NCBI RefSeq assembly: GCF_001294575.1
Contig: NZ_CP012676.1
Location: 1,612,001 to 1,676,000, forward strand
Direction of reading: 5' to 3'
DNA: 64,000 bases
Source of the DNA: Pseudomonas versuta
GTDB taxonomy: Bacteria; Pseudomonadota; Gammaproteobacteria; Pseudomonadales; Pseudomonadaceae
This document shows positions 16,507 to 24,568 of the stretch, in pieces. The position numbers and the translations under genes were made by a program. Every line of letters begins with the position of its first letter. Position 1 is the stretch's first letter. The notes beneath the pieces were generated by a model that saw nothing but the letters and a program-made list of their open reading frames with translations, was not told where the DNA came from and did no database searches.

Positions 16507-16590
16507 CTAAGAGGGCGACCACTTATGCGGCAGCAACTCGTCAATCTCACTCGCCCGCTGCGTCGTAAGCGTCCGGTTAAGTCGCCTTGA
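16507..16590 (-). pseudogene. IS66 TnpC C-terminal fragment 1
   Basis: The minus strand reads RTLTTQRASEIDELLPHKW and then a stop, which is the conserved C-terminal end of IS66-family TnpC transposases. Only about 25 codons remain. It matches two further fragments at 17188 and 18070. Confidence 0.7.
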
Positions 16591-17167
16591 CGCAAGGGAT
16601 TGAAGGTAAAGGCGCTGATGCAAGCGTGAGAAGTGGCCAGATATCTATCCAGTTTTTGGACTTGAACCGTTCTTGATAGATCTTTGTTTTCTCCGTGGCA
16701 AACTTCCCTGCTGGCCTGATAACCAACCCAAACAGATCATCGAGGCCCAATGGCGCTGCGACCTCGCATGAACCTGACTCTCCTAGTCTGACGGCTACCG
16801 CCGTTGCGGTTTCCGGCCAGTAGCGCATTGCGTCGGTCGTTGAAAGGTATGGTTCATCCCCATTCTGAACATGCATTCTGGCTTGGTTTTTTACAGACCA
16901 CATTGCAGTCGGGTCTAGCCCTCTGAGGAGCGTCTCCAAGGCTTTATCTTCCTCTGGAGAGCAACGTTTATGATCAAACCAAATGACGTCGACGTCTGTT
17001 GATACAGGAGAAGGACTGCGCCCGTGTAAATAGTCCCAAACCGCGTTTCGGAGGAAACCTGCTCCTATCCAGCAGTCTGGCAAATTGAGGGAACGCACCA
17101 TTTTCAGTAGTCGCCAGCGGATGGGATCTTCTGAAATAAGCGCTTGGATTATTGATATATCGTCCAC
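16577..17167 (-). CDS. Nucleotidyltransferase-family protein (DUF925-like)
   Basis: This 196-residue protein has a nucleotidyltransferase-type start, CWIGAGFLRNAVWDYLHG, and the acidic STDVDVIWFD pair expected to bind metal; it then resembles the YkuD-unrelated DUF925 group of stand-alone nucleotidyltransferases. Substrate is unknown; relatives include toxins and antibiotic-modifying enzymes. The start is GTG with GGGGAG six nt upstream. It is wedged between two IS66 fragments, so it probably arrived with or was shuffled by IS activity. Confidence 0.7.
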   Translation of the reverse strand: MDDISIIQALISEDPIRWRLLKMVRSLNLPDCWIGAGFLRNAVWDYLHGRSPSPVSTDVDVIWFDHKRCSPEEDKALETLLRGLDPTAMWSVKNQARMHVQNGDEPYLSTTDAMRYWPETATAVAVRLGESGSCEVAAPLGLDDLFGLVIRPAGKFATEKTKIYQERFKSKNWIDIWPLLTLASAPLPSIPCVKAT

Positions 17168-17187
17168 GAGAAACTCCCCTTTTCAAG

Positions 17188-18060
17188 CTATGCAGATATC
17201 CACTGATGCTGCAGCAGTTGCTCGATCTCGCTGGCTCGCTGCGTCGGCAGCCGCGTCAGCACATCCTTGAGATAAGCATAGGGATCATGCCCGTTGATGC
17301 GCGCCTACTGGATCAGGCTCATGATCGCCGCCGCTCGTTTGCCGCTGCGCAACGACCCAGCAAACAACCAGTTCGAACGCCCAAGCGCCCACGGCCGGAT
17401 CAAGTTTTCGATCTGGTTGTTGTCGATGGGCACAGTACCATCTTGCAGGTAGCGCGTTAGCGCTACCCAGCGTTTAAGGCTGTAATCCAGGGCCTTGGCC
17501 GTGGCCGAACCCGCGGGCACAAGTTCGCGTTGAGCCAGCATCCACTCATGGAGTTTTTTAGCGATGGGTACCGCTGTTTCCTGGCGTAATCGCCAACGGT
17601 CTTCGTCGCTCATGTCCTTGGCGTGCCGCTCGACTTCATACAGCGCGCCAATCGAGTGCAACGCCTGTTCCGCCAACTGACTTTTATTCGCCACGTGCAG
17701 GTCGAAGAACTTGCGACGAGCATGCGCCATGCAGCCGATTTCGGTGATACCCAACTCGAAGCTGGCCTTGTAGCCGGCGAAGTCATCGCAGACCAGCGTG
17801 CCGTTCCAGGTGCCCAGGAAGTTGCGTGCGTGTTCACCGGCGCGGCTGGGGCTGAAGTCGTATACCACAGCCTTTAGGGCCGAGAACGGCGTAGAGCTGT
17901 AGGCCCAAACGTAAGCGCGGTGAGTTTTCTTCTCGCCGGGCGCTAGCATTTGTACTGGCGTTTCATCGGCGTGAACCACGCGCTGGGCCAGCACCACTTC
18001 GCGCAGTGCATCGACCAGGGGCTGAAGCTGCACGCCGATACGCGATGAGGCATCCCGTAT
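17188..18060 (-). pseudogene. IS66-family transposase TnpC, truncated and with a nonsense codon
   Basis: The reading frame encodes the C-terminal half of TnpC (HADETPVQML, DDFAGYKA, IGCMAHARRKFFDLH, IDNNQIENLIRPWALGR). It continues after an in-frame TAG at 17305-17307 (SLIQ-stop-ARINGHDPYAYLKDVLTRLP) to a natural end at 17188. The N-terminal half is missing beyond about 18060, where another IS66 piece in the other orientation begins. It cannot encode an active transposase. Confidence 0.85.
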
Positions 18061-18069
18061 GCTAACCAC

Positions 18070-18135
18070 AAGGTGTGTTGGGCAGACGCTTACGACGCAG
18101 CGCGCGAGTGATATTGCGCAGCTGTTGCCACATAG
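18070..18135 (+). pseudogene. IS66 TnpC C-terminal fragment 2 (opposite strand)
   Basis: The plus strand reads TLTTQRASDIAQLLPHR, again the TnpC C-terminus, abutting the truncated end of the larger minus-strand remnant. The two remnants come from different IS66 copies, since the shared peptide differs between them. Confidence 0.65.
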
Positions 18136-18186
18136 GTTGCAACCGATAATCGAATCGGTCGCGTTTCGACCAGAGAATTCGTGCGC

Positions 18187-19104
18187 CTAATCTGTCGTTT
18201 CTAACAGTTCAATCTTGAGCCACTCTATAAGGGAGTTGGTTTCTCTTCGCTCGGCATTAACAGGCCGTTTAAAAACAGATATCGCCTGCGGTAAAACTAC
18301 GCTTTCCGCGCAAGGCTTTGTCAATTCTCCGCTTTCAACCAATCTCCCGGCAGTTCGAGCCCAGCCGACGGCAATACCATGTCCTTCCACTGCGGCTTGA
18401 AGCATCATCGGGTAGCTGTCGAAATAACGATTTTTGGTGCGGCCATCTAGAGTGATGCCGAACTCGGCTAGCCAACTGTCCCACTCCATCAAATGAGGAG
18501 GCGTAGCCCGGTGGTGCAAAAGTGTGTGGTGTGCCAAATCTGTGACTTTCAATGCCTCCCCCCCTTGTTTATTGAGATAATCGGGACTGCATACGGGGAA
18601 CACTTCGTCAGAGGCCGTGAATAACAGATGATTCAATCCGCTTGCACGACCAGTGCTCTGGAGAGCAACGTCAAAATGACCACCGAACTCCGTCAACGGT
18701 TGGGTAGTGGTAACGACTTGAATCTCGATATCCGGATGTCGTTGGTGGAAGCGAGAAAGGCGCGGCATTAGCCAGTAAAACGCTTCACAAAGCTGAGAGA
18801 GCAATACGACCTGATGTCTGCGAGCCGCGCCTCGCAAGCTTTCGGCGACTGAACTGATTTGGTTTAACGCGGCATTCACGACAAGCCCAAGCTGCCGTCC
18901 TTCTGGCGTTAAAAAGACCGCACGATTGCGCCTGTCGAAGAGTGATACACCAAGATCCTCCTCAAGCCCACGAATCTGGCGGCTCACTGCTGCTTGAGTG
19001 ATGTGAAGTTCGTCAGCAGCTCGTGAAAAGCTTTCCAAACGGGCGGCCGCTTCAAAAGGCAACAAGCTGGCGAGTGGAGGAAGTGACTTGCCGAGTAAAT
19101 TCAT
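18187..19104 (-). CDS. LysR-family transcriptional regulator
   Basis: This 305-residue protein has an N-terminal winged HTH (LLPFEAAARLESFSRAADELHITQAAVSRQIRGLEEDLGVSLFDRRNRAVFLTPEG) and a substrate-binding domain of the GcvA type (HFDVALQ, MMLQAAVEGHGIAVGWA). LysR proteins usually regulate the divergent neighbour, here an EamA exporter 92 nt away. The 3' end runs into IS66 debris. Confidence 0.88.
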   Translation of the reverse strand: MNLLGKSLPPLASLLPFEAAARLESFSRAADELHITQAAVSRQIRGLEEDLGVSLFDRRNRAVFLTPEGRQLGLVVNAALNQISSVAESLRGAARRHQVVLLSQLCEAFYWLMPRLSRFHQRHPDIEIQVVTTTQPLTEFGGHFDVALQSTGRASGLNHLLFTASDEVFPVCSPDYLNKQGGEALKVTDLAHHTLLHHRATPPHLMEWDSWLAEFGITLDGRTKNRYFDSYPMMLQAAVEGHGIAVGWARTAGRLVESGELTKPCAESVVLPQAISVFKRPVNAERRETNSLIEWLKIELLETTD

Positions 19105-19196
19105 AACCGTGGATTATGCATTGAGGGCTGAGAACTCGTTTGTAGCATACATACGGGAACGTTCAAACTTGCGATTACTCAGCCTTGGTGTCGACT

Positions 19197-20168
19197 ATGA
19201 ACACATCAGCCCATCCTTTCACCCTCGGCGTATTTTTTGCGGTATTCGCAACATTATGCTGGGGTTCAAATTTTATCGTTCCATATGTCACTGGGAACTA
19301 CAGCATATTTGACTTTCTGGCCGTTAAATTCATGATCGTTGGAGTAATCGGTGTCGTTTGGATGATCGTCGACCGTACCAATGTTCGAGAGTTGACACTT
19401 CCTATGCAGACTGTGGCGCTGACACTGGGAGCCATAGGCTATCTAGGGTACAGCGTCTGCATTGCATGCGGAGTTAAGATCAGCGGCCCCGTCCTGACGC
19501 CAGCATTCATCGCGGTAGTGCCAGTGATGCTGGCACTGCTTGGAAATGCGCAAAACAAGATATTGGCGTGGCGAAAACTGGCATTGCCTTTATCCATGCT
19601 GGTTTTCGGCCTGCTGCTCATCAATATTTTTGCGAACGACACCCCACTCGCCTCGCAAGGGGCCGCCGTGTTCGGGGTGTTTTTTTCTGTTTGTGCCGTG
19701 GCGTTTTGGTTAGCGTTCAGTGTGCTGAACCAAAAAGGCCTGAGCAAAATCCCAGCACATTCAACAAGCGCGTGGACAGGACTCATGATGGTCGGGAGCG
19801 CGCTGGGCATGCTTCTGATGATGCCTTTGGGATGGGCGTTTAACCTTTTTGAAATGCCATCTCAAGGCGCGAGCTTTGCCAACGCTGGAGGCCTTTATGT
19901 GTGGGCATTTCTAATTGCAATTTTGTCGTCCGTATTGGGGGCATGGGCGTGGAACAAATCGTCTCGGTGTTTACCCATGGTGCTTTCGGGGCAACTAATT
20001 GCTCTCGAATCCCTTTTCGCGACCCTATTTGGATTGCTTTTTGAACAACGTTTACCAACGCAGTATGAAGTCCTAGGTATGACAGCGGTGTTGGCAGGCG
20101 CAGTGCTGGCCATTCGAATGCTCTTCGCATCTCACGAGATGGGGCGAGATAAGCTATCGGCGTCTTAA
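19197..20168 (+). CDS. EamA/DMT-family transporter
   Basis: This 323-residue inner-membrane protein has about ten hydrophobic segments and two EamA-type halves (FFAVFATLCWGSNFIVPYV at the start; GLYVWAFLIAILSSVLGAWAWNKSS in the second half). DMT proteins export small metabolites. It is divergent from the LysR gene and probably controlled by it. I chose the ATG at 19197; a TTG four codons earlier is possible and neither has a strong SD. Confidence 0.83.
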   Translation: MNTSAHPFTLGVFFAVFATLCWGSNFIVPYVTGNYSIFDFLAVKFMIVGVIGVVWMIVDRTNVRELTLPMQTVALTLGAIGYLGYSVCIACGVKISGPVLTPAFIAVVPVMLALLGNAQNKILAWRKLALPLSMLVFGLLLINIFANDTPLASQGAAVFGVFFSVCAVAFWLAFSVLNQKGLSKIPAHSTSAWTGLMMVGSALGMLLMMPLGWAFNLFEMPSQGASFANAGGLYVWAFLIAILSSVLGAWAWNKSSRCLPMVLSGQLIALESLFATLFGLLFEQRLPTQYEVLGMTAVLAGAVLAIRMLFASHEMGRDKLSAS

Positions 20169-20338
20169 GCCAACCGCGAGCATATGACACCAAAAGAGTT
20201 AGACGACCAGTTGGTGGGAGCTACAGCCCCCAATACCTGTCCTGAGTTGTATTGGCGGGCGCTACCCTGGTTATGCGGGGGTGAGTAGATGACATGGCCG
20301 GACGGATACAGCTCGCCTACCAAGAAAGCAGCAGGCAC

Positions 20339-20471
20339 AAAAAAGCCCGCTTGTTGTGGCAGGCGGGCCAGTGCCGAGAGAGTGGAGCCTCGACTCGGTG
20401 TTTGGCCTCTAGGCGGGGTGCGGGGTATTGCAAGGGTGGCAGATACAAGAAGCCCGGTGCTGGGCCGGGCT
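20339..20471 (-). terminator. Tandem leftward terminators after the immunity-side genes
   Basis: On the minus strand AGCCCGG-ccCAGCA-CCGGGCT (20451-20471) and GCCCGC-N12-GCGGGC followed by six T (20339-20368) end the leftward transcript from the repressor side. The remaining sequence between 20169 and 20489 shows no gene. Confidence 0.65.
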
Positions 20472-20489
20472 AGCTCATCAGTTACCTTA

Positions 20490-20798
20490 TCAAACGACCC
20501 TTAAGCCATGAGCGTCAGGTCTGGCTGGGCCAGTTCTTTCCCTAAGCACGCCTTGCAGAAGGGAGTTCATCTCGTCAAGCGGGAGGTTGAGCCGGATGGC
20601 AATAGATTCTTTGGCCAACCGACCCTTTCCAGCATGAAACACGGCGCGCATTTTCAGCACTGCCTGTGCATCCGCCTCATGCCCCGACTGACTCAGTCGC
20701 TCAGCGATCCTCTTCAGCTCTACGGCGGACCATTTCAGGTCTGATGCGATACCCTGTAGGTCGCGGTTGAGGGCTTGGTTGGGTTTGGTGAGGGGTAT
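20490..20798 (-). CDS. Hypothetical phage protein lacking a canonical start codon
   Basis: A 102-codon frame (IPLTKPNQALNRDLQGIASD...LKRIAERLSQSGHEADAQAVLKM...) reads like a real helical protein on the same strand as the repressor. No ATG, GTG or TTG occurs near the 5' end. A strong SD (AGGAG, 20807-20811) stands 8 nt before an ATA. Either ATA is used, translation starts much further inside, or the start was lost by mutation. Function is unknown. Confidence 0.45.
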   Translation of the reverse strand: MPLTKPNQALNRDLQGIASDLKWSAVELKRIAERLSQSGHEADAQAVLKMRAVFHAGKGRLAKESIAIRLNLPLDEMNSLLQGVLRERTGPARPDAHGLRVV

Positions 20799-20834
20799 GA
20801 GGCGATCTCCTAGATTTAAATGACAGGGATAGGA

Positions 20835-20951
20835 TCAGTGGCAGTGCCGAGTTCCGGCTTTTTTATCGTTATGGCATCCCTGCTTATTGGTTCGAACGCC
20901 GTGAGCGATAGCGGATACAGATGTGATTACCAGTGCAGCAGCCAGTATCAA
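20835..20951 (-). CDS. Small exported YHYH-like protein (start uncertain)
   Basis: The frame encodes a hydrophobic signal-like segment (TLILAAALVITSVSAIAHG) followed by RTNKQGCHNDKKAGTRHCH, a short Cys/His tail seen in YHYH/excalibur-like proteins. The coordinates use a TTG at 20951, but the SD (CAGGAA) sits further upstream before a GTC-GAG-AAA run where an ATG would be expected. It directly follows the repressor gene. Confidence 0.4.
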   Translation of the reverse strand: MILAAALVITSVSAIAHGVRTNKQGCHNDKKAGTRHCH

Positions 20952-20993
20952 TGTGAAGATTTTCTCGACGCACTTCCTGTGGATATTGAAAAA

Positions 20994-21758
20994 CTACAAA
21001 TCCCCGCCCCGCCAGATTACCCGGCCCAGAATGCGGTGCTCGTTGATTTCTTCATCTGATAGATTTTTGTCTGGGTACTTCGATTTGTCCGGGTTATCGC
21101 TGCTAATGATCCATCCATCACCAGCTCTCACCAGGCGCTTCACGATGTTGCCTTCGAGATTGCCCATGACAAAAATCTGACCACTCACTGGCTCTACACG
21201 CGACTTATCCATCAGCAACACATCATGGTCGGTGATGGTTGGCCACATGCTCTCGCCGTGGGCATAAATGACTTTCAGATTTTTCGCTTTAACCCCTTTT
21301 GCTCGCAACCATTCAGTTTTGAAAGCCAGGGTGTTTCGTACCACCACATGAGGGTTTTCACAGCCAGTTCCAGCAGATGCACGAGCATCGTATTGATCGA
21401 TGAAAGTGTATTTCTCTCCATCGTTGTCCGAGAGCACGCAAGGCTGGGAAACCTGCGGAACGGACAATGCCTCTTTAGATTTAGAGGATTCGATTACTTC
21501 TTGAACTCGCTCTCCGGGACCTGGGCCGGCTCCGTGCTGAAGCCATTCAACGTTCACGTCGAGTGCAGTAGCTAGAGCAAGCATTTTGGCAGCTCCGGGA
21601 ATGGACTCTCCGTTCATCCATTTACTGGCTGCTTTAGGTGTGACTTTAGCCATTTTGGCCAAGCGAACACCTGCCCCCCACTGAGGGATGTCTTTTGCCA
21701 CTAGGGCTTTTTTCAGGCGCGCGACGAAGGCTGCCCTCAAATCTTCTATATGAACCAT
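20994..21758 (-). CDS. Self-cleaving CI-type prophage repressor (HTH plus S24 peptidase)
   Basis: This 254-residue protein has an XRE-type HTH (about residues 15-75: VRLAKMAKVTPKAASKWMNGE) and a C-terminal S24 peptidase domain. The scissile pair is A129-G130 in ARASAGTG, the nucleophile is S170 in HGESMWP and the general base is K207 in NIVKRL. It should hold the prophage silent by binding the GWAC-N5-GTWC operators and be inactivated by RecA-stimulated self-cleavage. One operator covers its own start codon, indicating autoregulation. Confidence 0.9.
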   Translation of the reverse strand: MVHIEDLRAAFVARLKKALVAKDIPQWGAGVRLAKMAKVTPKAASKWMNGESIPGAAKMLALATALDVNVEWLQHGAGPGPGERVQEVIESSKSKEALSVPQVSQPCVLSDNDGEKYTFIDQYDARASAGTGCENPHVVVRNTLAFKTEWLRAKGVKAKNLKVIYAHGESMWPTITDHDVLLMDKSRVEPVSGQIFVMGNLEGNIVKRLVRAGDGWIISSDNPDKSKYPDKNLSDEEINEHRILGRVIWRGGDL

Positions 21759-21821
21759 AGGTTCAATATCTCATGAGCTTGCATGTACTTTCAGTTCCGA
21801 CTTAATATGTACTAACAGTTC
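21752..21821. promoter_or_regulatory. Right operator region with three repressor sites and pR
   Basis: Three sites of the form GWAC-N5-GTTC lie at 21752-21764 (GAAC-CATAG-GTTC, a perfect dyad), 21785-21797 (GTAC-TTTCA-GTTC) and 21809-21821 (GTAC-TAACA-GTTC). The last two are 24 bp apart and bracket a promoter, TTGCAT (21779-21784) and TAATAT (21803-21808), reading toward cro. The first overlaps the repressor ATG. Confidence 0.7.
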
Positions 21822-21843
21822 ATATTGGCCGGAGGGCCATGCC

Positions 21844-22083
21844 ATGAGTGCTCTCAAAGATTCAATCACCAAGGTCGGAGGGGTAGCAAAAGCTTCGGTC
21901 ATTTGCGGCGTCAGCCAGAGAGCTATCTACAAGTGGATTGCTGCCGACTCTCTACCTCGTACCGAGTACTCAGGTGAAACCCGTTATGCCTATGTGTTGG
22001 CTGCTGCTTCGTCAGGCCAGTTCACGGCCGAGTGGCTGCTTTCGGCCGCAATTCCTGGGCAAGCTTTAAAGCTCGCCAGCTAA
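21844..22083 (+). CDS. Cro-like/YdaS-type DNA-binding protein
   Basis: This 79-residue protein has a helix-turn-helix, SITKVGGVAKASVICGVSQRAIYKWIAADSLPRTEYSG, typical of Cro/YdaS proteins. It is divergent from the repressor across the operator region, so it should act as the Cro-type switch toward lytic growth. SD is GGAGGG, close before the ATG. Confidence 0.82.
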   Translation: MSALKDSITKVGGVAKASVICGVSQRAIYKWIAADSLPRTEYSGETRYAYVLAAASSGQFTAEWLLSAAIPGQALKLAS

Positions 22084-22167
22084 CAGCTTTCCGGTACTTA
22101 CCCATACAACAAATTTTCGCCCACTCCCCCGATAGGGCGCCACGGAAATAGAGCAGAGGTTTTACGA

Positions 22168-22590
22168 ATGGAAGATTTCCTGCGGGCCTGCCAAAGCGCT
22201 GTTTTAGATAACGAGGCGAAACCGCTAGCAGCAAAGATGGGTGTTTCGCATGTGAGCCTGCTCCAGCGCGCAAACCCGGATAACGACGCCCACCACCTGA
22301 CAGTTGAGCATCTGTTCGGGATCTTGCTGCACACCGGGGATATGCGCCCATTGATAGCACTGGCAGATGAGTTCGGGTTTGACCTAATGCAGAAGATCCC
22401 ACCACAAGCTCAGGGGCTCACTGCGTCCTTGGCCAGCGTTGGGAAAGAGGTAGCGGAACTCACTATTGCTATCCACACAGCGCTGGAAGACAACCACGTC
22501 AACAGCGGTGAGAAATCTCGGATACGCCAAGAGATTAGTCACGTTCGGCAGAGCCTAGATGTAATGGATGCGTCGGTTAAGGCTGCCTGA
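22168..22590 (+). CDS. CII-like phage regulatory protein (CP76 family)
   Basis: This 140-residue protein resembles CII/CP76 regulators: FLRACQSAVLDNEAKPLAAKMGVSHVSLLQRANPDN...HHLTVEHLFGILLHTGDMRPL. Such proteins decide between lysis and lysogeny by activating repressor synthesis. It follows cro on the same strand, as expected. The C-terminal part is probably a coiled-coil oligomerisation region. Confidence 0.75.
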   Translation: MEDFLRACQSAVLDNEAKPLAAKMGVSHVSLLQRANPDNDAHHLTVEHLFGILLHTGDMRPLIALADEFGFDLMQKIPPQAQGLTASLASVGKEVAELTIAIHTALEDNHVNSGEKSRIRQEISHVRQSLDVMDASVKAA

Positions 22591-22652
22591 ATTACAGGCA
22601 AAAAAAAGCCAGGTTCGTGGCCTGGCTCATTGCTACAACTTGCGAGGCAATC

Positions 22653-22799
22653 ATGAATCTACAAGTCATCTCCGTCAATACCCCTACAAGTGTCGCGACA
22701 CGTTTTGGTGATTCTGAAAGCGTGTCGCGCTTGAGCTCGCCGATCACCAAGAGCATCTCGATGGTCTTTGACTCAGTCGCATTGGCCGGGAAGGCGTGA
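22653..22799 (+). CDS. Small phage protein upstream of the replication initiator
   Basis: This 48-residue protein (MNLQVISVNTPTSVATRFGD...) has no recognised domain. The start at 22653 has GAGG 6 nt upstream. Its stop is one base from the initiator start, so the two are co-translated. A hairpin rich in GGC/GCC lies just upstream (about 22610-22630). Confidence 0.55.
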   Translation: MNLQVISVNTPTSVATRFGDSESVSRLSSPITKSISMVFDSVALAGKA

Positions 22800-22800
22800 C

Positions 22801-23778
22801 ATGCAATACACCGTCACGATTAACCAGGTGAAAGCGCAGGAGTGGGGTTTGAACTCACAGCAAGCTCTGCTGTTCGCTTTCGTCTACGAGTGCCCAAGCT
22901 GGGCCAATCCAATCAAGACGGACACCGGGATCTATTTTGCGCTCAGCAAGGCAAAGATAGTTGAAGAGTTGCCATTGCTTACTGACAAACCGGACACCGC
23001 TTACCGTCTTCTCAAGGCCTTGCGTGATGCAGGCCTTATCGATTTATCCAGCACTTCCAGCATCACTTTGGTTCGGCTTACTGAGAAGGCGAAAGAGTGG
23101 AATCGCAAAATCGACGGGTCGGAAAAATATCCGACCTCAGATGCTATCGATGGTCGGATAAAAATCCGATCTACCACGGATAAAAATCCGAGCAAGGTCG
23201 GAAATAAATCCGAGCCAGGGTCGGATAAATTTCCGATAAATCAGGGTACCAATTATCAGGGTACCAATCAGGTAACCAGTAATCAGGATTTGCAGAACGG
23301 CTCGGGCAAGCCGAACCGATCCGGCCTGAAACTCGTTGTTGATCGTTCTGAAGCGCCACGGGTTGAAATCCCGGCCGACATGCCAGGCCCGAAAGACCAG
23401 GCCTGCAAGACCTTCAAGGTATGGGCCAATTATGCCGTGGCTTACCGCAAGCGCTATGCGACGTGGCCGGTCTGGAACGCCAAGGCCGGTGGCCAACTGG
23501 GTCAATTGGTTAACCGTCTCGGCGTCGATGTCGCCCATCACGTTGCTGCCCACTACCTAAAAACCAGCGATGCCGCCGTTCTGCGCAAGTGCCATAGCCT
23601 CAACGAGCTGTTGGCCAACGCTGAGAGTTACCACACCCAGTGGGTGACCGGTCAGCGCATCAACGGGACCACCGCCCGCCAGATGGAACGCACAGAGGCG
23701 AACGTCACAGCTGCGGAGCAGGCTGCGCAAATGGTGCTGGCCAAGCGACAAGCAGGTGACCGCAATGAATACCTCTGA
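22801..23778 (+). CDS. Phage replication initiator (lambda O-like)
   Basis: This is a 325-residue protein. The N-terminal ~100 residues form a winged-helix DNA-binding region (QVKAQEWGLNSQQALLFAFVYECPSWANPI...LPLLTDKPDTAYRLLKALRDAGLIDL). The middle is low-complexity (KNPSKVGNKSEPGSDKFPINQGTNYQGTNQ) because the DNA there is an iteron array. The C-terminal part probably contacts the helicase loader. In lambda the origin lies inside gene O in the same way. The ATG at 22801 directly follows the stop of the preceding gene. Confidence 0.8.
   Translation: MQYTVTINQVKAQEWGLNSQQALLFAFVYECPSWANPIKTDTGIYFALSKAKIVEELPLLTDKPDTAYRLLKALRDAGLIDLSSTSSITLVRLTEKAKEWNRKIDGSEKYPTSDAIDGRIKIRSTTDKNPSKVGNKSEPGSDKFPINQGTNYQGTNQVTSNQDLQNGSGKPNRSGLKLVVDRSEAPRVEIPADMPGPKDQACKTFKVWANYAVAYRKRYATWPVWNAKAGGQLGQLVNRLGVDVAHHVAAHYLKTSDAAVLRKCHSLNELLANAESYHTQWVTGQRINGTTARQMERTEANVTAAEQAAQMVLAKRQAGDRNEYL
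23117..23285. repeat. Iterons / candidate phage replication origin inside the initiator gene
   Basis: Five imperfect palindromes of the form TCGGA-N(5-7)-TCCGA start at about 23119, 23154, 23177, 23198 and 23221. They are followed by about three direct copies of TCAGGGTACCAAT-like sequence (23241-23285), all in an AT-rich stretch. Array plus AT-rich tract is the structure of a lambda-type origin bound by the O protein. Confidence 0.7.
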
Positions 23779-24568
23779 AATGAACGATCAGCAGGTCGCT
23801 GGGCTCGCTGCCGCAATTTGCGCGACTGCAGAGGCCATGGGGCAGGAAATGAACCCGGGTACTGCAGCGATGATGGCCGAGGATCTCTGTGTGTACTCGG
23901 TGCCTGTGGTCAAAGCTGCGCTGAAGGCTTGCCGCTTTGAGGTGAAAGGTAAGTTGGCCATGACTGACATTCTTCAGCGGGTGCAATCCGCAGACGGTCG
24001 TCCGGGCAAGGATGAGGCATGGGCCATCGCAATGACCACCAACGATGAATTTGAAACCGTGGTGCTGACTGACGAAATCCAGCTAGCGCTGGCCGCCGCA
24101 AAACCTGTTCTCGATGCTGGCGACAAGGTCGGTGCCCGCATGGCATTTATCAGCGCTTATGAGCGATTTGTGAGGCGGGCCCGCGAAGACACGAAGCCGG
24201 TCAACTGGCACGTATCCGTGGGCTTCGACGCCGACCGCCGTATTCAGGCCGTCACCCGGGCTGTGCAGATGCAGCGTATCCCCCAGGAGCGCGGCCAATT
24301 GAATCTAGCCGACCTGACACACGAGCCTGTCAGCGAGGATGGTCGTGCCATTGCCGGGTTGCTCACGGGTTCACCTTGCCAGCCTACCGGTGAGGTCCGC
24401 ACCAAGCTGGATGCGATTCGCGCCGACCTGGCCCGCAAGCGAAAAGAAAAGGCGGATGCTCGTGAAGCAGAGCGTTGCCGAGCTCTGACTGAACTTAATC
24501 TTCGTAAAACCCATTTGATCAGCCAAGCGGCTGCCATCCAATCCAAGGAGGCCGCCCATGGCCGATGA
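23765..24568 (+). CDS. Putative replication accessory / helicase-loader protein
   Basis: This is a 267-residue protein. The N-terminal half (MNDQQVAGLAAAICATAEAMGQEMNPGTAAMMAEDL...RFEVKGKLAMTDILQRVQ) resembles phage replication proteins encoded directly after the initiator. The C-terminus is a charged helix (IRADLARKRKEKADAREAERC). A loader role, like lambda P, is inferred from position. A GTG at 23756 is an alternative start. Confidence 0.55.
   Translation: MNTSEMNDQQVAGLAAAICATAEAMGQEMNPGTAAMMAEDLCVYSVPVVKAALKACRFEVKGKLAMTDILQRVQSADGRPGKDEAWAIAMTTNDEFETVVLTDEIQLALAAAKPVLDAGDKVGARMAFISAYERFVRRAREDTKPVNWHVSVGFDADRRIQAVTRAVQMQRIPQERGQLNLADLTHEPVSEDGRAIAGLLTGSPCQPTGEVRTKLDAIRADLARKRKEKADAREAERCRALTELNLRKTHLISQAAAIQSKEAAHGR

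Noticed and set aside
23117..23285. Short regular repeats as a CRISPR array
   Set aside because: Units are palindromic, variable in spacing and within a coding frame at the origin position; no cas genes exist in the window.
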